Assembly (NCBI RefSeq): GCF_018798885.1
Contig: NZ_CP076361.1
Location: forward strand, 2,199,501 to 2,263,500
DNA from: Gemmobacter fulvus
GTDB taxonomy: Bacteria; Pseudomonadota; Alphaproteobacteria; Rhodobacterales; Rhodobacteraceae
DNA: 64,000 bases
Direction: 5' to 3'
Below, one piece after another: positions 27,422-35,481 of this stretch. The position numbers and the translations under genes are program-made. The notes beneath the pieces are model-generated. The model ran no database searches and was not told the origin of the DNA. It worked only from the letters and a program-made list of their open reading frames with translations. Each line of letters opens with the position of its first letter. The stretch's first letter is position 1.

Positions 27422-27442
27422 ACCGGTTGGCGGCACCTTTTG

Positions 27443-27471
27443 CAGGGCCGGGGGCAATGCCTCCGGCCCTG
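27443..27471 (+). terminator. Hairpin between gltB and mtgA
   Basis: CAGGGCCGG pairs perfectly with CCGGCCCTG across an 11-base loop, 21 bases after gltB. No T-run follows, so termination is uncertain. Confidence 0.4.
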
Positions 27472-27526
27472 TGGCATTGCGCGGCGGGCGCTTGACCCCG
27501 GCGCGGGCTTCGTGGTTTTTGGCGGG

Positions 27527-28282
27527 ATGGCAAATACCCCGCGCAAGACAACAAAACCCAAGGCAAAACCGGCCGCCCCGGCACCGGAACTGCTGGAGCC
27601 GGTGGCGCTGGCACTGCGGCACCGCCTGCGGATCTGGGGGGGGCGCGGACTGATGGGGGTGGCGGGGCTGTTTGGGGCGCTGATCCTGATCTATGCGCTG
27701 CTGCCGGTGCCGACCAATATCTATCAGATGCAGGAACGCTGGCGTCTGGGCGCAATCGAAAAGGATTGGGTCGGCTGGGACGATATTGCCCCGGTGATGG
27801 CGCGGTCTGTTGTCGCGGCAGAGGATGCCAATTTCTGCCTGCACTGGGGCTTTGACATGGCGGCAATCCGCGCAGCGCTGGAACAGGGCGGCAATCGGGG
27901 TGCCTCCACGCTCAGCCAGCAGGTCGTGAAGAACGTGTTCCTCTGGCATGGGCGCAACTGGGCGCGCAAGGCGATGGAGGGCGTGCTGACTCCGGTTGTC
28001 GAACTGGTCTGGACCAAGCGGCGCATCCTGCATGTCTATCTGAACGTGGCCGAATTCGGTGAAGGCGTGTTCGGGGTCGAGGCGGCGGCGCAGCATTTCT
28101 ACGGGGTGTCTGCCGCGCAGCTGACGGCGCAACAGGCCGCGCGTCTGGCCGCCGTGCTGCCGGACCCGAAAACCCGCAATGCCGGCAAGCCCGGCCCGGT
28201 GACACGCAAGCGCGCCGCCCAGATCGCCTCGGGCGCCGAGACGATCCGCGTCGATGGCCGCGCCGCATGTTTCGAGGACTAG
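27527..28282 (+). CDS. mtgA: Monofunctional biosynthetic peptidoglycan transglycosylase
   Basis: A 251-residue membrane-anchored GT51 enzyme polymerising lipid II into glycan strands. A basic proline/alanine-rich start (MANTPRKTTKPKAKP) precedes a transmembrane helix at about 45-68. The GT51 motifs follow: VVAAEDANFCLHWGFD with the catalytic glutamate, RGASTLSQQVVKNVFLW, and KRRILHVYLNVAEFGEGVFGVEAAA. No transpeptidase domain follows, which marks it as MtgA. I place the start at the ATG at 27527 after GGCGGG; the frame is open earlier but includes an implausible leader. Confidence 0.94.
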   Translation: MANTPRKTTKPKAKPAAPAPELLEPVALALRHRLRIWGGRGLMGVAGLFGALILIYALLPVPTNIYQMQERWRLGAIEKDWVGWDDIAPVMARSVVAAEDANFCLHWGFDMAAIRAALEQGGNRGASTLSQQVVKNVFLWHGRNWARKAMEGVLTPVVELVWTKRRILHVYLNVAEFGEGVFGVEAAAQHFYGVSAAQLTAQQAARLAAVLPDPKTRNAGKPGPVTRKRAAQIASGAETIRVDGRAACFED

Positions 28283-28365
28283 CGGGGCGTCCGGCCCTTA
28301 CGGGTTGAATTTATGTCCGCTTCACGGCAATGAAGACCATCCCTTCTGTGAAAGTCCTGCCCGCT

Positions 28366-29031
28366 ATGAACCGCCTGTATCACGTTCCGCTCTCGCCCTT
28401 CTGCCGCAAGGTGCGCCTGACGCTGGCCGAAAAGCGCATCGAGGTGGAACTGGTCGAGGAACGCTACTGGGATCCGTCGCCCGATTTCCTGCGGCGCAAC
28501 CCGGCCGGAAAGGTGCCGGTGCTGCGCATGGAGGGCCGGGTAATGAGCGAAAGCCAGGCGATCTGCGAATATCTGGAAGAAGCGTTTCCCACCCCGGTGC
28601 TGATGCCGCGCGATGTGGATGGCCGCTATGAGGTGCGCCGGATCTGCGCCTGGTTCGATGACAAGTTCCATGACGAAGTGACCTCGAAGCTGCTGTATGA
28701 GCGGGTCAACAAGAAGGTGATGGCGCAGGGCTATCCCGACAGCAAGAATGTGAAATTCGGGGCCAGTCGGATCAAGTATCATCTCGATTACATGGCTTGG
28801 TTGCTGGATCAGCGGCGCTGGCTGGCAGGCGATGCGATGACGCTGGCCGACTTTACGGCAGCGGCGCATCTGAGCTGTCTGGATTACATCAGCGACGTGG
28901 ACTGGAACCGCCATGCCGTCGTCAAGGACTGGTATGTCAAGATCAAGTCGCGGCCCTGTTTCCGCACCCTGCTGATGGATCAGGTGCCGGGCTTTCCGCC
29001 GCCCGCCCATTATGCCGATCTGGATTTCTGA
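28366..29031 (+). CDS. Glutathione S-transferase family protein
   Basis: A 221-residue protein with an N-terminal thioredoxin-like domain (RLYHVPLSPFCRKVRLTLAEK, with S/C near the active-site position; NPAGKVPVL with the cis-proline; and ESQAICEYLEE for glutathione binding). An all-helical C-terminal domain ends RPCFRTLLMDQVPGFPP. I prefer the ATG at 28366, which starts on the first strand. An ATG at 28330 would add 12 residues. The class and substrate are not clear. It is followed by queG with about 30 bases between. Confidence 0.85.
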   Translation: MNRLYHVPLSPFCRKVRLTLAEKRIEVELVEERYWDPSPDFLRRNPAGKVPVLRMEGRVMSESQAICEYLEEAFPTPVLMPRDVDGRYEVRRICAWFDDKFHDEVTSKLLYERVNKKVMAQGYPDSKNVKFGASRIKYHLDYMAWLLDQRRWLAGDAMTLADFTAAAHLSCLDYISDVDWNRHAVVKDWYVKIKSRPCFRTLLMDQVPGFPPPAHYADLDF

Positions 29032-29060
29032 CCGGCCGCCGGGCCTTTGGATCAGGGTGA

Positions 29061-30095
29061 ATGGGCATGGATGCCGCGGTGCTGAAGGAACGGCTGGTGC
29101 TGCGGGCCCTGGAGGAAGGCTTCTCCAAGGTTGGCATCTGTGCACCGGATGCCGTGCCGGAAACGGCGGGGCGGCTGCGCGCCTTTCTTGAGGCGGGCCG
29201 TCACGGCCAGATGGCCTGGATGGCCGAGCGCGAGGCCTGGCGCGGCTCTGCCGCCGCCCTCTGGCCCGAGGCGCGGTCTGTCATCATGCTGGCAGAGGTC
29301 TATACACCCGAGGCCGATCCGCTGGCGGTGCTGGAGCGGCCCGAGCGCGCGGCGATCAGCGTCTATGCCCAGGGCAAGGATTATCACGATCTGGTCAAGC
29401 GGCGGCTGAAGCGGCTGGGCGGTTGGTTCGCCCATCTCAGCGGGGCCGAGATCAAGGTCTTTGTCGATACCGCACCGGTGATGGAAAAGCCGCTGGCACA
29501 GGCGGCAGGGCTGGGCTGGCAGGGCAAACACACCAATCTTCTGGCGCGGGATCTGGGCAGCTGGTTCTTTCTGGGCGCGATCTTCACGACCGAGGATCTG
29601 CCGAAAGACACGGCAGAGACGGGCCATTGCGGGCGCTGCACCGCCTGTCTGGACATTTGCCCGACCAAGGCCTTTCCCGCCCCCTATCAACTCGATGCAC
29701 GGCGCTGCATTTCCTATCTGACGATTGAGCACAAAGGGCCGGTGGACGCAGAGCTGCGCGGGTTGATGGGCAATCGCATCTATGGCTGCGACGATTGTCT
29801 GGCCATCTGCCCGTGGAACAAGTTCGCGCAGGCGGCAAAGGACATCGGCTATCAACCGCGTGTCGGGGCGCCGCTGCTGGCCGATCTGGCGGTGCTGGAT
29901 GATGCGGCGTTTCGGGCGCGCTTTGCCGGATCGCCGATCAAGCGGATCGGGCGCGACAGGTTCGTGCGCAATGTCCTGTATGCCATCGGCAATTCCGGGG
30001 ATCGCGGCTTGTGGCCTGTGGCCGCCGCGCTGCGCGGTGACAGCGACCCGGCGGTTGCCGATGCGGCAGAGTGGGCCTGTGGGCGGCTTGCCTGA
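29061..30095 (+). CDS. queG: Epoxyqueuosine reductase QueG
   Basis: A 344-residue cobalamin- and iron-sulfur-dependent enzyme that performs the last step of queuosine synthesis on tRNA. The cobalamin-binding region includes [27 protein letters not shown], with the conserved D and K. Two 4Fe-4S motifs are seen: [15 protein letters not shown] and [13 protein letters not shown]. The C-terminus has an HEAT-like helical tail ([15 protein letters not shown]). Start at the ATG at 29061; an ATG two codons later is an alternative. Downstream genes are not queuosine-related. Confidence 0.95.
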   Translation: MGMDAAVLKERLVLRALEEGFSKVGICAPDAVPETAGRLRAFLEAGRHGQMAWMAEREAWRGSAAALWPEARSVIMLAEVYTPEADPLAVLERPERAAISVYAQGKDYHDLVKRRLKRLGGWFAHLSGAEIKVFVDTAPVMEKPLAQAAGLGWQGKHTNLLARDLGSWFFLGAIFTTEDLPKDTAETGHCGRCTACLDICPTKAFPAPYQLDARRCISYLTIEHKGPVDAELRGLMGNRIYGCDDCLAICPWNKFAQAAKDIGYQPRVGAPLLADLAVLDDAAFRARFAGSPIKRIGRDRFVRNVLYAIGNSGDRGLWPVAAALRGDSDPAVADAAEWACGRLA

Positions 30096-30146
30096 ATTTT
30101 GCCATCGCTTGGCGTCAGACTGCCCGGAGTGATTCAGGGTGAAACG

Positions 30147-30611
30147 ATGTCGACATTTCTTGCGCCGGGCAGCACCGGCCTTTTTTATCTCAGCCTTCTG
30201 GCCCTTGGCCTTCTGGTCAACCTGCTGACGCTGCTGGCTTTCTGGATCGACAAACGCCGGGCCGAGGCTGACGAATGGCGGGTGCCCGAGGCCCTGCTGC
30301 TGCGGCTGGCCTTGCTGGGCGGCTGGCCCGCCGCAAAGCTGGCGCAGATCGGATTGCGCCACAAAACCCGCAAACAGCCGTTCGGGCGCAAGCTGAACCG
30401 GGTGCCGCTGTGGCAGGCGCTGGCACTTGTTCTGGTGCTGGGCATCAGCTTTGGCCGGTCCGACGCGCTGCAACTGCAAGCGCAGGAGATGCTGGGGCAG
30501 GCGTCAAGCCTTTGGGCGTCGGGCGGCAGCAACAGCGCGGAACCCCGCGTGAAACCGGCAGCCGCACCGGCGGAACCCGGCGCAGCGCGATGGATCACGG
30601 TTGGGGAATAG
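30147..30611 (+). CDS. DUF1294 family small membrane protein
   Basis: A 154-residue protein with two or three hydrophobic segments. The central block FWIDKRRAEADEWRVPEALLLRLALLGGWPAAKLAQIGLRHKTRKQPF is the DUF1294 pattern. The C-terminal 45 residues are Ala/Pro/Ser rich and likely periplasmic or disordered. Start at the ATG at 30147 with AGGGTGA upstream; the longer frame adds 16 residues before the SD. Function unknown. Family members are often fused to a cold-shock domain; this one is not. Confidence 0.8.
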   Translation: MSTFLAPGSTGLFYLSLLALGLLVNLLTLLAFWIDKRRAEADEWRVPEALLLRLALLGGWPAAKLAQIGLRHKTRKQPFGRKLNRVPLWQALALVLVLGISFGRSDALQLQAQEMLGQASSLWASGGSNSAEPRVKPAAAPAEPGAARWITVGE

Positions 30612-30658
30612 CCGATTCGGGCGTAGTCTGTTGCCAACTCACACAGGAGGAAGACAGG

Positions 30659-30844
30659 ATGAGCAGACATCTGGCTGACAAACGCGCGCCTTCGAATGGC
30701 GGGCGTGTAAAACAATTTCTGCGCATCGCGCATCAGAATGCACAGGATCTGTGGCAGGATTCGCGCCGCCGCCCGGTTCCGGTGGCCGTGAACAACCGCC
30801 GCATGGTCGAATTCCTGCGCATTGCGCGCGGGCGGCAGGTCTAA
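30659..30844 (+). CDS. Small basic protein of unknown function with an internal repeat (61 residues)
   Basis: A short ORF behind a strong Shine-Dalgarno (AGGAGG, about 9 bases upstream of the ATG at 30659). The product is basic and soluble, with no signal peptide or membrane helix. It contains an internal repeat, VKQFLRIA at 17-24 and MVEFLRIA at 49-56, each preceded by Arg/Asn residues. Between them is QDLWQDSRRRPVPVAVNNRR. I recognise no family. Followed by a perfect hairpin at 30854-30880. The repeat and SD argue that it is translated. Confidence 0.65.
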   Translation: MSRHLADKRAPSNGGRVKQFLRIAHQNAQDLWQDSRRRPVPVAVNNRRMVEFLRIARGRQV

Positions 30845-30853
30845 TGGTTTACG

Positions 30854-30880
30854 CTGACGCGGCATGTCTTGCCGCGTCAG
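30854..30880 (+). terminator. Perfect 10-bp hairpin after the small repeat protein
   Basis: CTGACGCGGC and GCCGCGTCAG enclose the loop ATGTCTT, ten bases after the stop at 30844. No T-run follows, so it may stabilise the transcript or give weak termination before the ohr promoter at 30900. Confidence 0.45.
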
Positions 30881-30899
30881 ACCACCTGACCAAAAGACG

Positions 30900-30937
30900 T
30901 TGACATAACTTCAAACATATATATCGTGCACGATATA
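30900..30937 (+). promoter_or_regulatory. ohr promoter with an overlapping 18-bp perfect palindrome (candidate MarR/OhrR operator)
   Basis: TTGACA at 30900-30905 is followed after 16 bases by TATCGT (30922-30927). The palindrome TATATCGTGCACGATATA at 30920-30937 covers the -10 and the start site. Ohr genes are usually repressed by OhrR, a MarR-family thiol sensor; a palindrome on the promoter fits this. I see no ohrR next to ohr; the only MarR gene nearby is petP at 32.5 kb. Confidence 0.6.
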
Positions 30938-30964
30938 GTCATGAAGGATTTAATGGAGGATCCA

Positions 30965-31393
30965 ATGATCAAGGACGTAGTGTATCGCACGGTGGCAGAG
31001 GCCAAGGGCGGCGGGCGCAATGGCACGTCGGCAACGCTGGACGGCGCGCTGGCCGTGACGCTGAGCGTGCCGAAGGAAATGGGCGGCGAAGGCAAGGGCA
31101 ACAACCCCGAACAGCTGTTCGCGGTCGGCTATGCGGCCTGCTATCTGGGCGCGATCCGCTTTGCGGCGGGCAATGAAAAGATCGGTGATGTGCCCGTGGA
31201 TGCCAGCGTCAAGACGCAGATCGGCATTGGCCCGCGCGCCGAAGGCGGCTTTGGCATCACCGCGACGCTGACCGTCAGCCTGCCGGGGGTCGAGCGCAGC
31301 GTGGCGGAACGCATGGTCGAGCGCGGCCATTTCATTTGCCCCTATTCCAATGCGATCAAGGGCAATGTGCATGTGGTGACCATTCTGGAGTGA
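30965..31393 (+). CDS. ohr: Organic hydroperoxide reductase Ohr (OsmC superfamily)
   Basis: A 142-residue cytosolic thiol peroxidase. The catalytic cysteines are C59 in GYAACYLGAIR and C125 in GHFICPYSNA, the two motifs of the Ohr branch. Domain order and length are typical. The ATG at 30965 has GGAGG six bases upstream. In-frame codons from 30926 lie inside the operator region. Repression by an OhrR-type regulator at the palindrome is expected but not shown. Confidence 0.93.
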   Translation: MIKDVVYRTVAEAKGGGRNGTSATLDGALAVTLSVPKEMGGEGKGNNPEQLFAVGYAACYLGAIRFAAGNEKIGDVPVDASVKTQIGIGPRAEGGFGITATLTVSLPGVERSVAERMVERGHFICPYSNAIKGNVHVVTILE

Positions 31394-31410
31394 CCGCCGC
31401 CGCAATGTAA

Positions 31411-31440
31411 AAAGCCCGGCGCATCTCTGCGCCGGGCTTT
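31411..31440. terminator. Bidirectional rho-independent terminator between ohr and ilvE
   Basis: AAAGCCCGGCGCA and TGCGCCGGGCTTT form a perfect 13-bp stem with the 4-base loop TCTC. The A and T runs serve convergent ohr (+) and ilvE (-). Confidence 0.9.
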
Positions 31441-31461
31441 GTCATTTCCGGGCTGCCGCAC

Positions 31462-32328
31462 TCAGGCGCGGACAAGCGCCTCGTATTCGGTGGCGATGTC
31501 GCGGGTCAGCGCGCCCACCTCGAAATGGTAATCGCCGATCTGGCCCACCGGGGTCACTTCGGCGGCGGTGCCGGTCAGCCAGCACTGTTCAAAGCCTTCC
31601 AGCTCTGCCGCCTCGATATGGCGCTCATGCACCGTGATACCTTTGGCCTTCAGCATTTCGATCACGGTCTGGCGGGTGATCCCATTCAGGATCGCATCCG
31701 GCAGCGGCGTATGCACTTCGCCATTTTTCACAAAGAAGATATTCGCGCCGGTGGCTTCGGCCACATAGCCGCGATAGTCGAACATCATCGCGTCAGAGCA
31801 GCCCTTGGCCTGTGCCGCATGTTTCGACATGGTGCAGATCATGTACAGACCGGCCGCCTTGGCCGCATGCGGGATGGTTTCCGGCGAGGGGCGCTTCCAT
31901 TTGGAAATGTCGAGCTTGGCGCCCTTGAACTTGGCGTCGCCATAATAGGCACCCCAGGTCCAGCAGGCGATGGCAAGGCGCACCGGGTTGGCGAGGCTGG
32001 CCACGCCCATTTCTTCGCCCGCACCCCGGAAGGCCACCGCGCGCACATAGGCATCGGTCAGGCCATTGGCGGCCAGAACCGCATCCTTCGCCGCGTTGAT
32101 CTGCTCCACCGTATAGGGGATCGGCATGTCCAGCAGATCACCCGAAGTCAGCAAGCGCTGCGAATGTTCCGAGGATTTGAAGATCTTGCCATTATAGCAC
32201 CGCTCGCCCTCGAACACCGACGAGGCGTAGTGCAGCGCATGGGTCAGGATGTGGACCTTGGCCTCACGCCACTCCACCATCTCGCCATCCATCCAGATCT
32301 TGCCGTCACGATCATCAAATCCAGCCAT
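31462..32328 (-). CDS. ilvE: Branched-chain amino acid aminotransferase
   Basis: A 288-residue PLP-dependent fold-type IV aminotransferase catalysing the last step of valine, leucine and isoleucine synthesis and the first step of their breakdown. GKIWMDGEMVEW starts the first domain, and LHYASSVFEGERCYNG is the family block. The PLP lysine is in IPHAAKAAGLYM, and EATGANIFFVKNGEVHTPLPDAILNGITR is the cofactor phosphate region. Start at the ATG at 32328 with GAGGAGG seven bases upstream. It is transcribed away from petP-petR, and the shared upstream region carries two TTGCGCAA boxes. Confidence 0.93.
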   Translation of the reverse strand: MAGFDDRDGKIWMDGEMVEWREAKVHILTHALHYASSVFEGERCYNGKIFKSSEHSQRLLTSGDLLDMPIPYTVEQINAAKDAVLAANGLTDAYVRAVAFRGAGEEMGVASLANPVRLAIACWTWGAYYGDAKFKGAKLDISKWKRPSPETIPHAAKAAGLYMICTMSKHAAQAKGCSDAMMFDYRGYVAEATGANIFFVKNGEVHTPLPDAILNGITRQTVIEMLKAKGITVHERHIEAAELEGFEQCWLTGTAAEVTPVGQIGDYHFEVGALTRDIATEYEALVRA

Positions 32329-32354
32329 CGAAACCTCCTCGGCTTTTCGGAATG

Positions 32355-32394
32355 TTGCGCAAGAAAGGTCCATATCGGGCATAAAGTTGCGCAA
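32355..32394. promoter_or_regulatory. Two TTGCGCAA boxes between ilvE and petP
   Basis: The 8-bp palindrome TTGCGCAA occurs at 32355-32362 and again at 32387-32394, 32 bases apart (about three helical turns). A related half-site TTGCG starts at 32415. They lie in the divergent ilvE/petP promoter region. PetP (MarR family) autoregulation or an Lrp-type control of ilvE are both possible. Unproven. Confidence 0.5.
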
Positions 32395-32474
32395 AAACTG
32401 AGATTCGCTAACAGTTGCGTCTTGGAAAGTCAACAAGGCTGACGTAAATTCAACGCAAGTGCAGGGAGGCGGGG

Positions 32475-32975
32475 ATGAGTGAGCCGGGTGCGGGCGGGGA
32501 AAGCCTGCTGTTTCTGACGGATGAGCAATTGCGCAAGGGCATCGAGGCGATGTTCTTTGCCTATCGGGGATTCACCGCCGATCCCGACCGGATTCTGGAC
32601 GGAATGGATTATGGCCGCGCGCATCACCGGGCGATCCACTTCATCCACCGCTCGCCGGGGACAACGGTCAACAATCTGCTGTCGATCCTGGGCGTGACCA
32701 AACAGAGCCTGAACCGGGTGCTGCGCACCCTGATCGACGACGGGCTGGTGGAAAGTCGCGTGGGCCGGGTGGACAAGCGCGAACGGCATCTGTTCCTGAC
32801 CGAAAAGGGATCAGAGCTGGAACGGGCCCTGTCGGATGCCCAGCGGGCGCGGATGCGCGCGGCCTATCGTGCTGCGGGGCCGCAAGCGGTGCAGGGCTTT
32901 CGCACCGTGCTGGAGGCGATGATGGACCCGGATCTGCGCAAACAATACCAAACCATGAAGGAGAGCGGCGCATGA
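32475..32975 (+). CDS. petP: MarR-family regulator PetP
   Basis: A 166-residue winged-helix protein. The HTH lies in TTVNNLLSILGVTKQSLNRVLRTLIDDGLVESRVGRVDKRERHLFLTEKG, a MarR fold with the D-x-R wing motif. Paired with a response regulator (overlap of four bases) it matches the petP-petR operon of Rhodobacter capsulatus, where the pair was found upstream of the cytochrome bc1 operon and linked to respiratory and photosynthetic growth. Here the bc1 genes are 14 kb away on the other strand. The ATG at 32475 follows AGGGAGGCGG. Confidence 0.85.
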   Translation: MSEPGAGGESLLFLTDEQLRKGIEAMFFAYRGFTADPDRILDGMDYGRAHHRAIHFIHRSPGTTVNNLLSILGVTKQSLNRVLRTLIDDGLVESRVGRVDKRERHLFLTEKGSELERALSDAQRARMRAAYRAAGPQAVQGFRTVLEAMMDPDLRKQYQTMKESGA

Positions 32976-33685
32976 GCGATCCGCAAGCGCATCTTCTGGT
33001 GGTGGATGATGATGAACGCATCCGCGGGCTGTTGCAGAAGTTCCTGATCCGCAATGGCTTTCTGGTCACGATTGCCCGCGATGCGGCGCAGGCGCGGCGG
33101 TTGCTGGCGGGGCTGGAGTTCGATCTTCTGGTGCTGGATGTGATGATGCCGGGCGAGGATGGCATCGCGCTGACCCGCGATCTGCGCGCCAAGATGGGCG
33201 TGCCGATCCTGCTGCTGACGGCCAAGGGCGAAACCGTGAACCGGATCGAAGGGCTGGAGGCGGGGGCGGATGATTATCTGGTGAAACCGTTCGAGCCGAA
33301 AGAGCTGTTGCTGCGCATCAATGCCATCCTGCGCCGGGTGCCAATGAACAAACCCGCCGAAACCGGGCCGAAAGTGCTGCATCTGGGCACGGTGCGCTAT
33401 GACATGGAGCGCGGAGAGCTGTGGCGTGGCACCGAACCCGTGCGCCTGACCGCGACCGAGGCGCAGCTGATGCGCATCTTCGCGGCCCAGCCCGGCGAGC
33501 CGGTCAGCCGCGAGCGTCTGGTTGGCGATCTGGGGCCAAGCGAGACCGACAGCGGCGAAAAGGCGCAGGAACGCGCGGTGGATGTGCAGATCACCCGGCT
33601 GCGCCGCAAGATCGAGGCGGACCCGAAACAACCGCGCTATCTGCAAACCGTTCGGGGTGCGGGATATATGCTTCAGCCCGATTGA
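32972..33685 (+). CDS. petR: OmpR-family response regulator PetR
   Basis: A 237-residue two-domain response regulator. The receiver domain has DDDE at 12-15, the phospho-acceptor D56 in LLVLDVMMPGEDG, and the KPF lysine. The OmpR/PhoB winged-helix domain runs from about residue 135 (LTATEAQLMRIFAAQPGEPVSR) to the end, with VDVQITRLRRKIE as the recognition helix. No histidine kinase gene is next to it. Coupled to petP by a four-base overlap. The name rests on the petP-petR pairing and family likeness. Confidence 0.87.
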   Translation: MSDPQAHLLVVDDDERIRGLLQKFLIRNGFLVTIARDAAQARRLLAGLEFDLLVLDVMMPGEDGIALTRDLRAKMGVPILLLTAKGETVNRIEGLEAGADDYLVKPFEPKELLLRINAILRRVPMNKPAETGPKVLHLGTVRYDMERGELWRGTEPVRLTATEAQLMRIFAAQPGEPVSRERLVGDLGPSETDSGEKAQERAVDVQITRLRRKIEADPKQPRYLQTVRGAGYMLQPD

Positions 33686-33748
33686 CGCAAAGGGCAGGCG
33701 CTGTAAGGTCGCGCGGCTGCCCCTCCGGCAGCGTTTGGGAGAGACGAG

Positions 33749-34246
33749 ATGCGACCTGCGAAGTGTTTGGTGACTGGGCTTGCGGCGCTGCTGCTGTCCG
33801 GGGTGATGGTGCAGGCACAGGATTTGCAGGCTTTCGACACGGTCGAAGGGTGGGAAATTCTGGTGGATCCGACGGTGGGCAATGGCTGTCTGATCAATGC
33901 GGAATTCGAAGATGGATCGGATGTGCGCATCGGCTTCGATATGGCGGCGGACAGCGGCTATGTGCTGGCGGCGAACGCGGCTTGGGGCGACATCGAACAG
34001 GGCGCAACCTATCCGCTGACCTTCAGCCTGGATGGCGATGTCTATGAGGCCGAAGGCAAGGGCCTGTATATCGACGACCTGCCGGGCGTGGATATTGCCT
34101 TTGACAGCATGGATTTCCTGATGGGTCTGGCTGAAAAGAACAGCATGGAGCTTTCGACCTCCAATGGTCCGGTGATGACAATCGACCTGAGCGGCAGCGC
34201 TGCCGCCTTGCTGCGGGCGATTGAATGTCAGGAACAGCAGGGCTGA
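33749..34246 (+). CDS. Exported protein of unknown function, 165 residues
   Basis: Residues 1-23 form a signal peptide (GLAALLLSGVMVQAQ). The mature protein is acidic and rich in beta-strand patterns (GWEILVDPTVGNGCLINAEFEDGSDVRIGFD), with a C-terminal cysteine (AIECQEQQ) that may pair with the one in GCLI. No catalytic motif is seen. The ATG at 33749 follows GGGAGAGACG. It is not tightly linked to petR, which ends 63 bases upstream. Function unknown. Confidence 0.65.
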   Translation: MRPAKCLVTGLAALLLSGVMVQAQDLQAFDTVEGWEILVDPTVGNGCLINAEFEDGSDVRIGFDMAADSGYVLAANAAWGDIEQGATYPLTFSLDGDVYEAEGKGLYIDDLPGVDIAFDSMDFLMGLAEKNSMELSTSNGPVMTIDLSGSAAALLRAIECQEQQG

Positions 34247-34318
34247 TCCGGTCTGCGGTTTCGGGGCGCGGTCTGCCCCCGGAACCGCCTGAGGGCTTTG
34301 CACGGAAAGGGCAAGGAT

Positions 34319-35245
34319 ATGACAACGCTGGTCTATTCACACCCCGATTGTCTGGACCATCGCGAACCGCCGGGCCATCCCGAACAGGCCGCGCGGCTGT
34401 TGGCAGTTGAACGGGGGCTGGCCGGGCTGGATCTGGAGCGGCGGGAGGCCCCCTTGGCCGATGTGACGGATGTACTGCGCTGCCATCCGGCGCAATATGT
34501 GGCGCGGGTCGAACGCGCGGTGCCGCAGCAGGGCTGGGCGCAGCTGGATGGCGACACCTATATGGCCCCCGGATCCTGTCAGGCCGCCTTGCGCGCTGTG
34601 GGGGGCGTCTGCGCGGCAGTGGATGCGGTGATAGGCGCGCAGGCGCGCAATGCCTTTGTCGCCTGCCGCCCGCCGGGCCATCATGCCGAACGTGAAACGG
34701 CCATGGGCTTTTGCCTGTTCGGCAGCGTGGCGATCGGGGCGAAACGGGCGCTGGATCATCACGGGCTGGCTCGTGTGGCGGTGGTGGATTTCGATGTGCA
34801 TCACGGCAATGGCACGCAGGATCTGCTGTGGGACGAGCCGCGCTGCCTGTTCGCCTCCAGCCAGCAGATGCCGCTCTATCCGGGCAGCGGTTTCGCGGAT
34901 GAGCGCGGCGCACATGGGCAGATGGTGAATGTGCCGCTGCGTGGGGGCAGTGGCGGTGCCGAGATGCACGCCGCCTATCAGCGCGAGGTGTTTCCGCGCC
35001 TGACTGCCTTTCAGCCGGAGCTGATCCTGATTTCGGCGGGGTTTGATGCCCATGCCGACGATCCGCTGGCCGGGCTGATGTGGCGCACGGCAGATTTTGC
35101 CTGGCTGACGGAACAACTCTGTGATCTGGCCGATGCGCTGTGCGGCGGGCGGGTGGTATCCGCGCTGGAGGGCGGTTATGATCTGGATGCGCTGGCGGCA
35201 TCTGTCGCGGCGCATGTGGGTGTATTGCAGCGGAGGGGCCAATGA
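34319..35245 (+). CDS. Histone deacetylase-family (acetylpolyamine amidohydrolase-like) protein
   Basis: A 308-residue zinc hydrolase of the HDAC superfamily. Active-site elements are RPPGHHAERETAMGFCLF (catalytic histidines at 121-122), VVDFDVHHGNGTQ (zinc ligands D159 and H161) and ISAGFDAHADD (third ligand). In bacteria the substrate is usually an acetylated polyamine or small molecule; histones are not involved. The ATG at 34319 has AAGGGCAAGGA upstream. It overlaps xseB by four bases and leads an operon with xseB, ispA and dxs, an arrangement known from Rhodobacter. Confidence 0.88.
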   Translation: MTTLVYSHPDCLDHREPPGHPEQAARLLAVERGLAGLDLERREAPLADVTDVLRCHPAQYVARVERAVPQQGWAQLDGDTYMAPGSCQAALRAVGGVCAAVDAVIGAQARNAFVACRPPGHHAERETAMGFCLFGSVAIGAKRALDHHGLARVAVVDFDVHHGNGTQDLLWDEPRCLFASSQQMPLYPGSGFADERGAHGQMVNVPLRGGSGGAEMHAAYQREVFPRLTAFQPELILISAGFDAHADDPLAGLMWRTADFAWLTEQLCDLADALCGGRVVSALEGGYDLDALAASVAAHVGVLQRRGQ

Positions 35246-35481
35246 CCGGAAAACCGATTGCCGAGATGACATTTGAAGAGGCGATGGGCGCGCTGGAAGC
35301 CGTGGTGACCCAGCTGGAGCGCGGCGATGTGGCGCTGGAGCAGAGCATTGCCTTTTACGAACGCGGGGCGGCACTGAAAGCGCATTGCGCCGACAAGCTG
35401 AAAGCCGCCGAAGAAAAAGTGGAACTGATCCGCGCGCAGGAAGGCCGTGCCGTCGGCACCACCCCGGCGGAGGGGATGTGA
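35242..35481 (+). CDS. xseB: Exodeoxyribonuclease VII small subunit
   Basis: A 79-residue protein with the whole XseB coiled-coil helix hairpin: MTFEEAMGALEAVVTQLERGDVALEQSIAFYERGAALKAHCADKLKAAEEKVELI. It joins XseA to form exonuclease VII, which degrades single-stranded DNA. It overlaps the deacetylase-like gene and ispA by four bases each, a layout common near ispA in proteobacteria. Confidence 0.95.
   Translation: MTGKPIAEMTFEEAMGALEAVVTQLERGDVALEQSIAFYERGAALKAHCADKLKAAEEKVELIRAQEGRAVGTTPAEGM

Noticed and set aside
22187-28132. A 1981-codon open frame antisense to gltB
   Set aside because: It mirrors the codon-position GC bias of gltB on the other strand and its translation is His/Arg-rich without any domain. 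It is a high-GC shadow frame.
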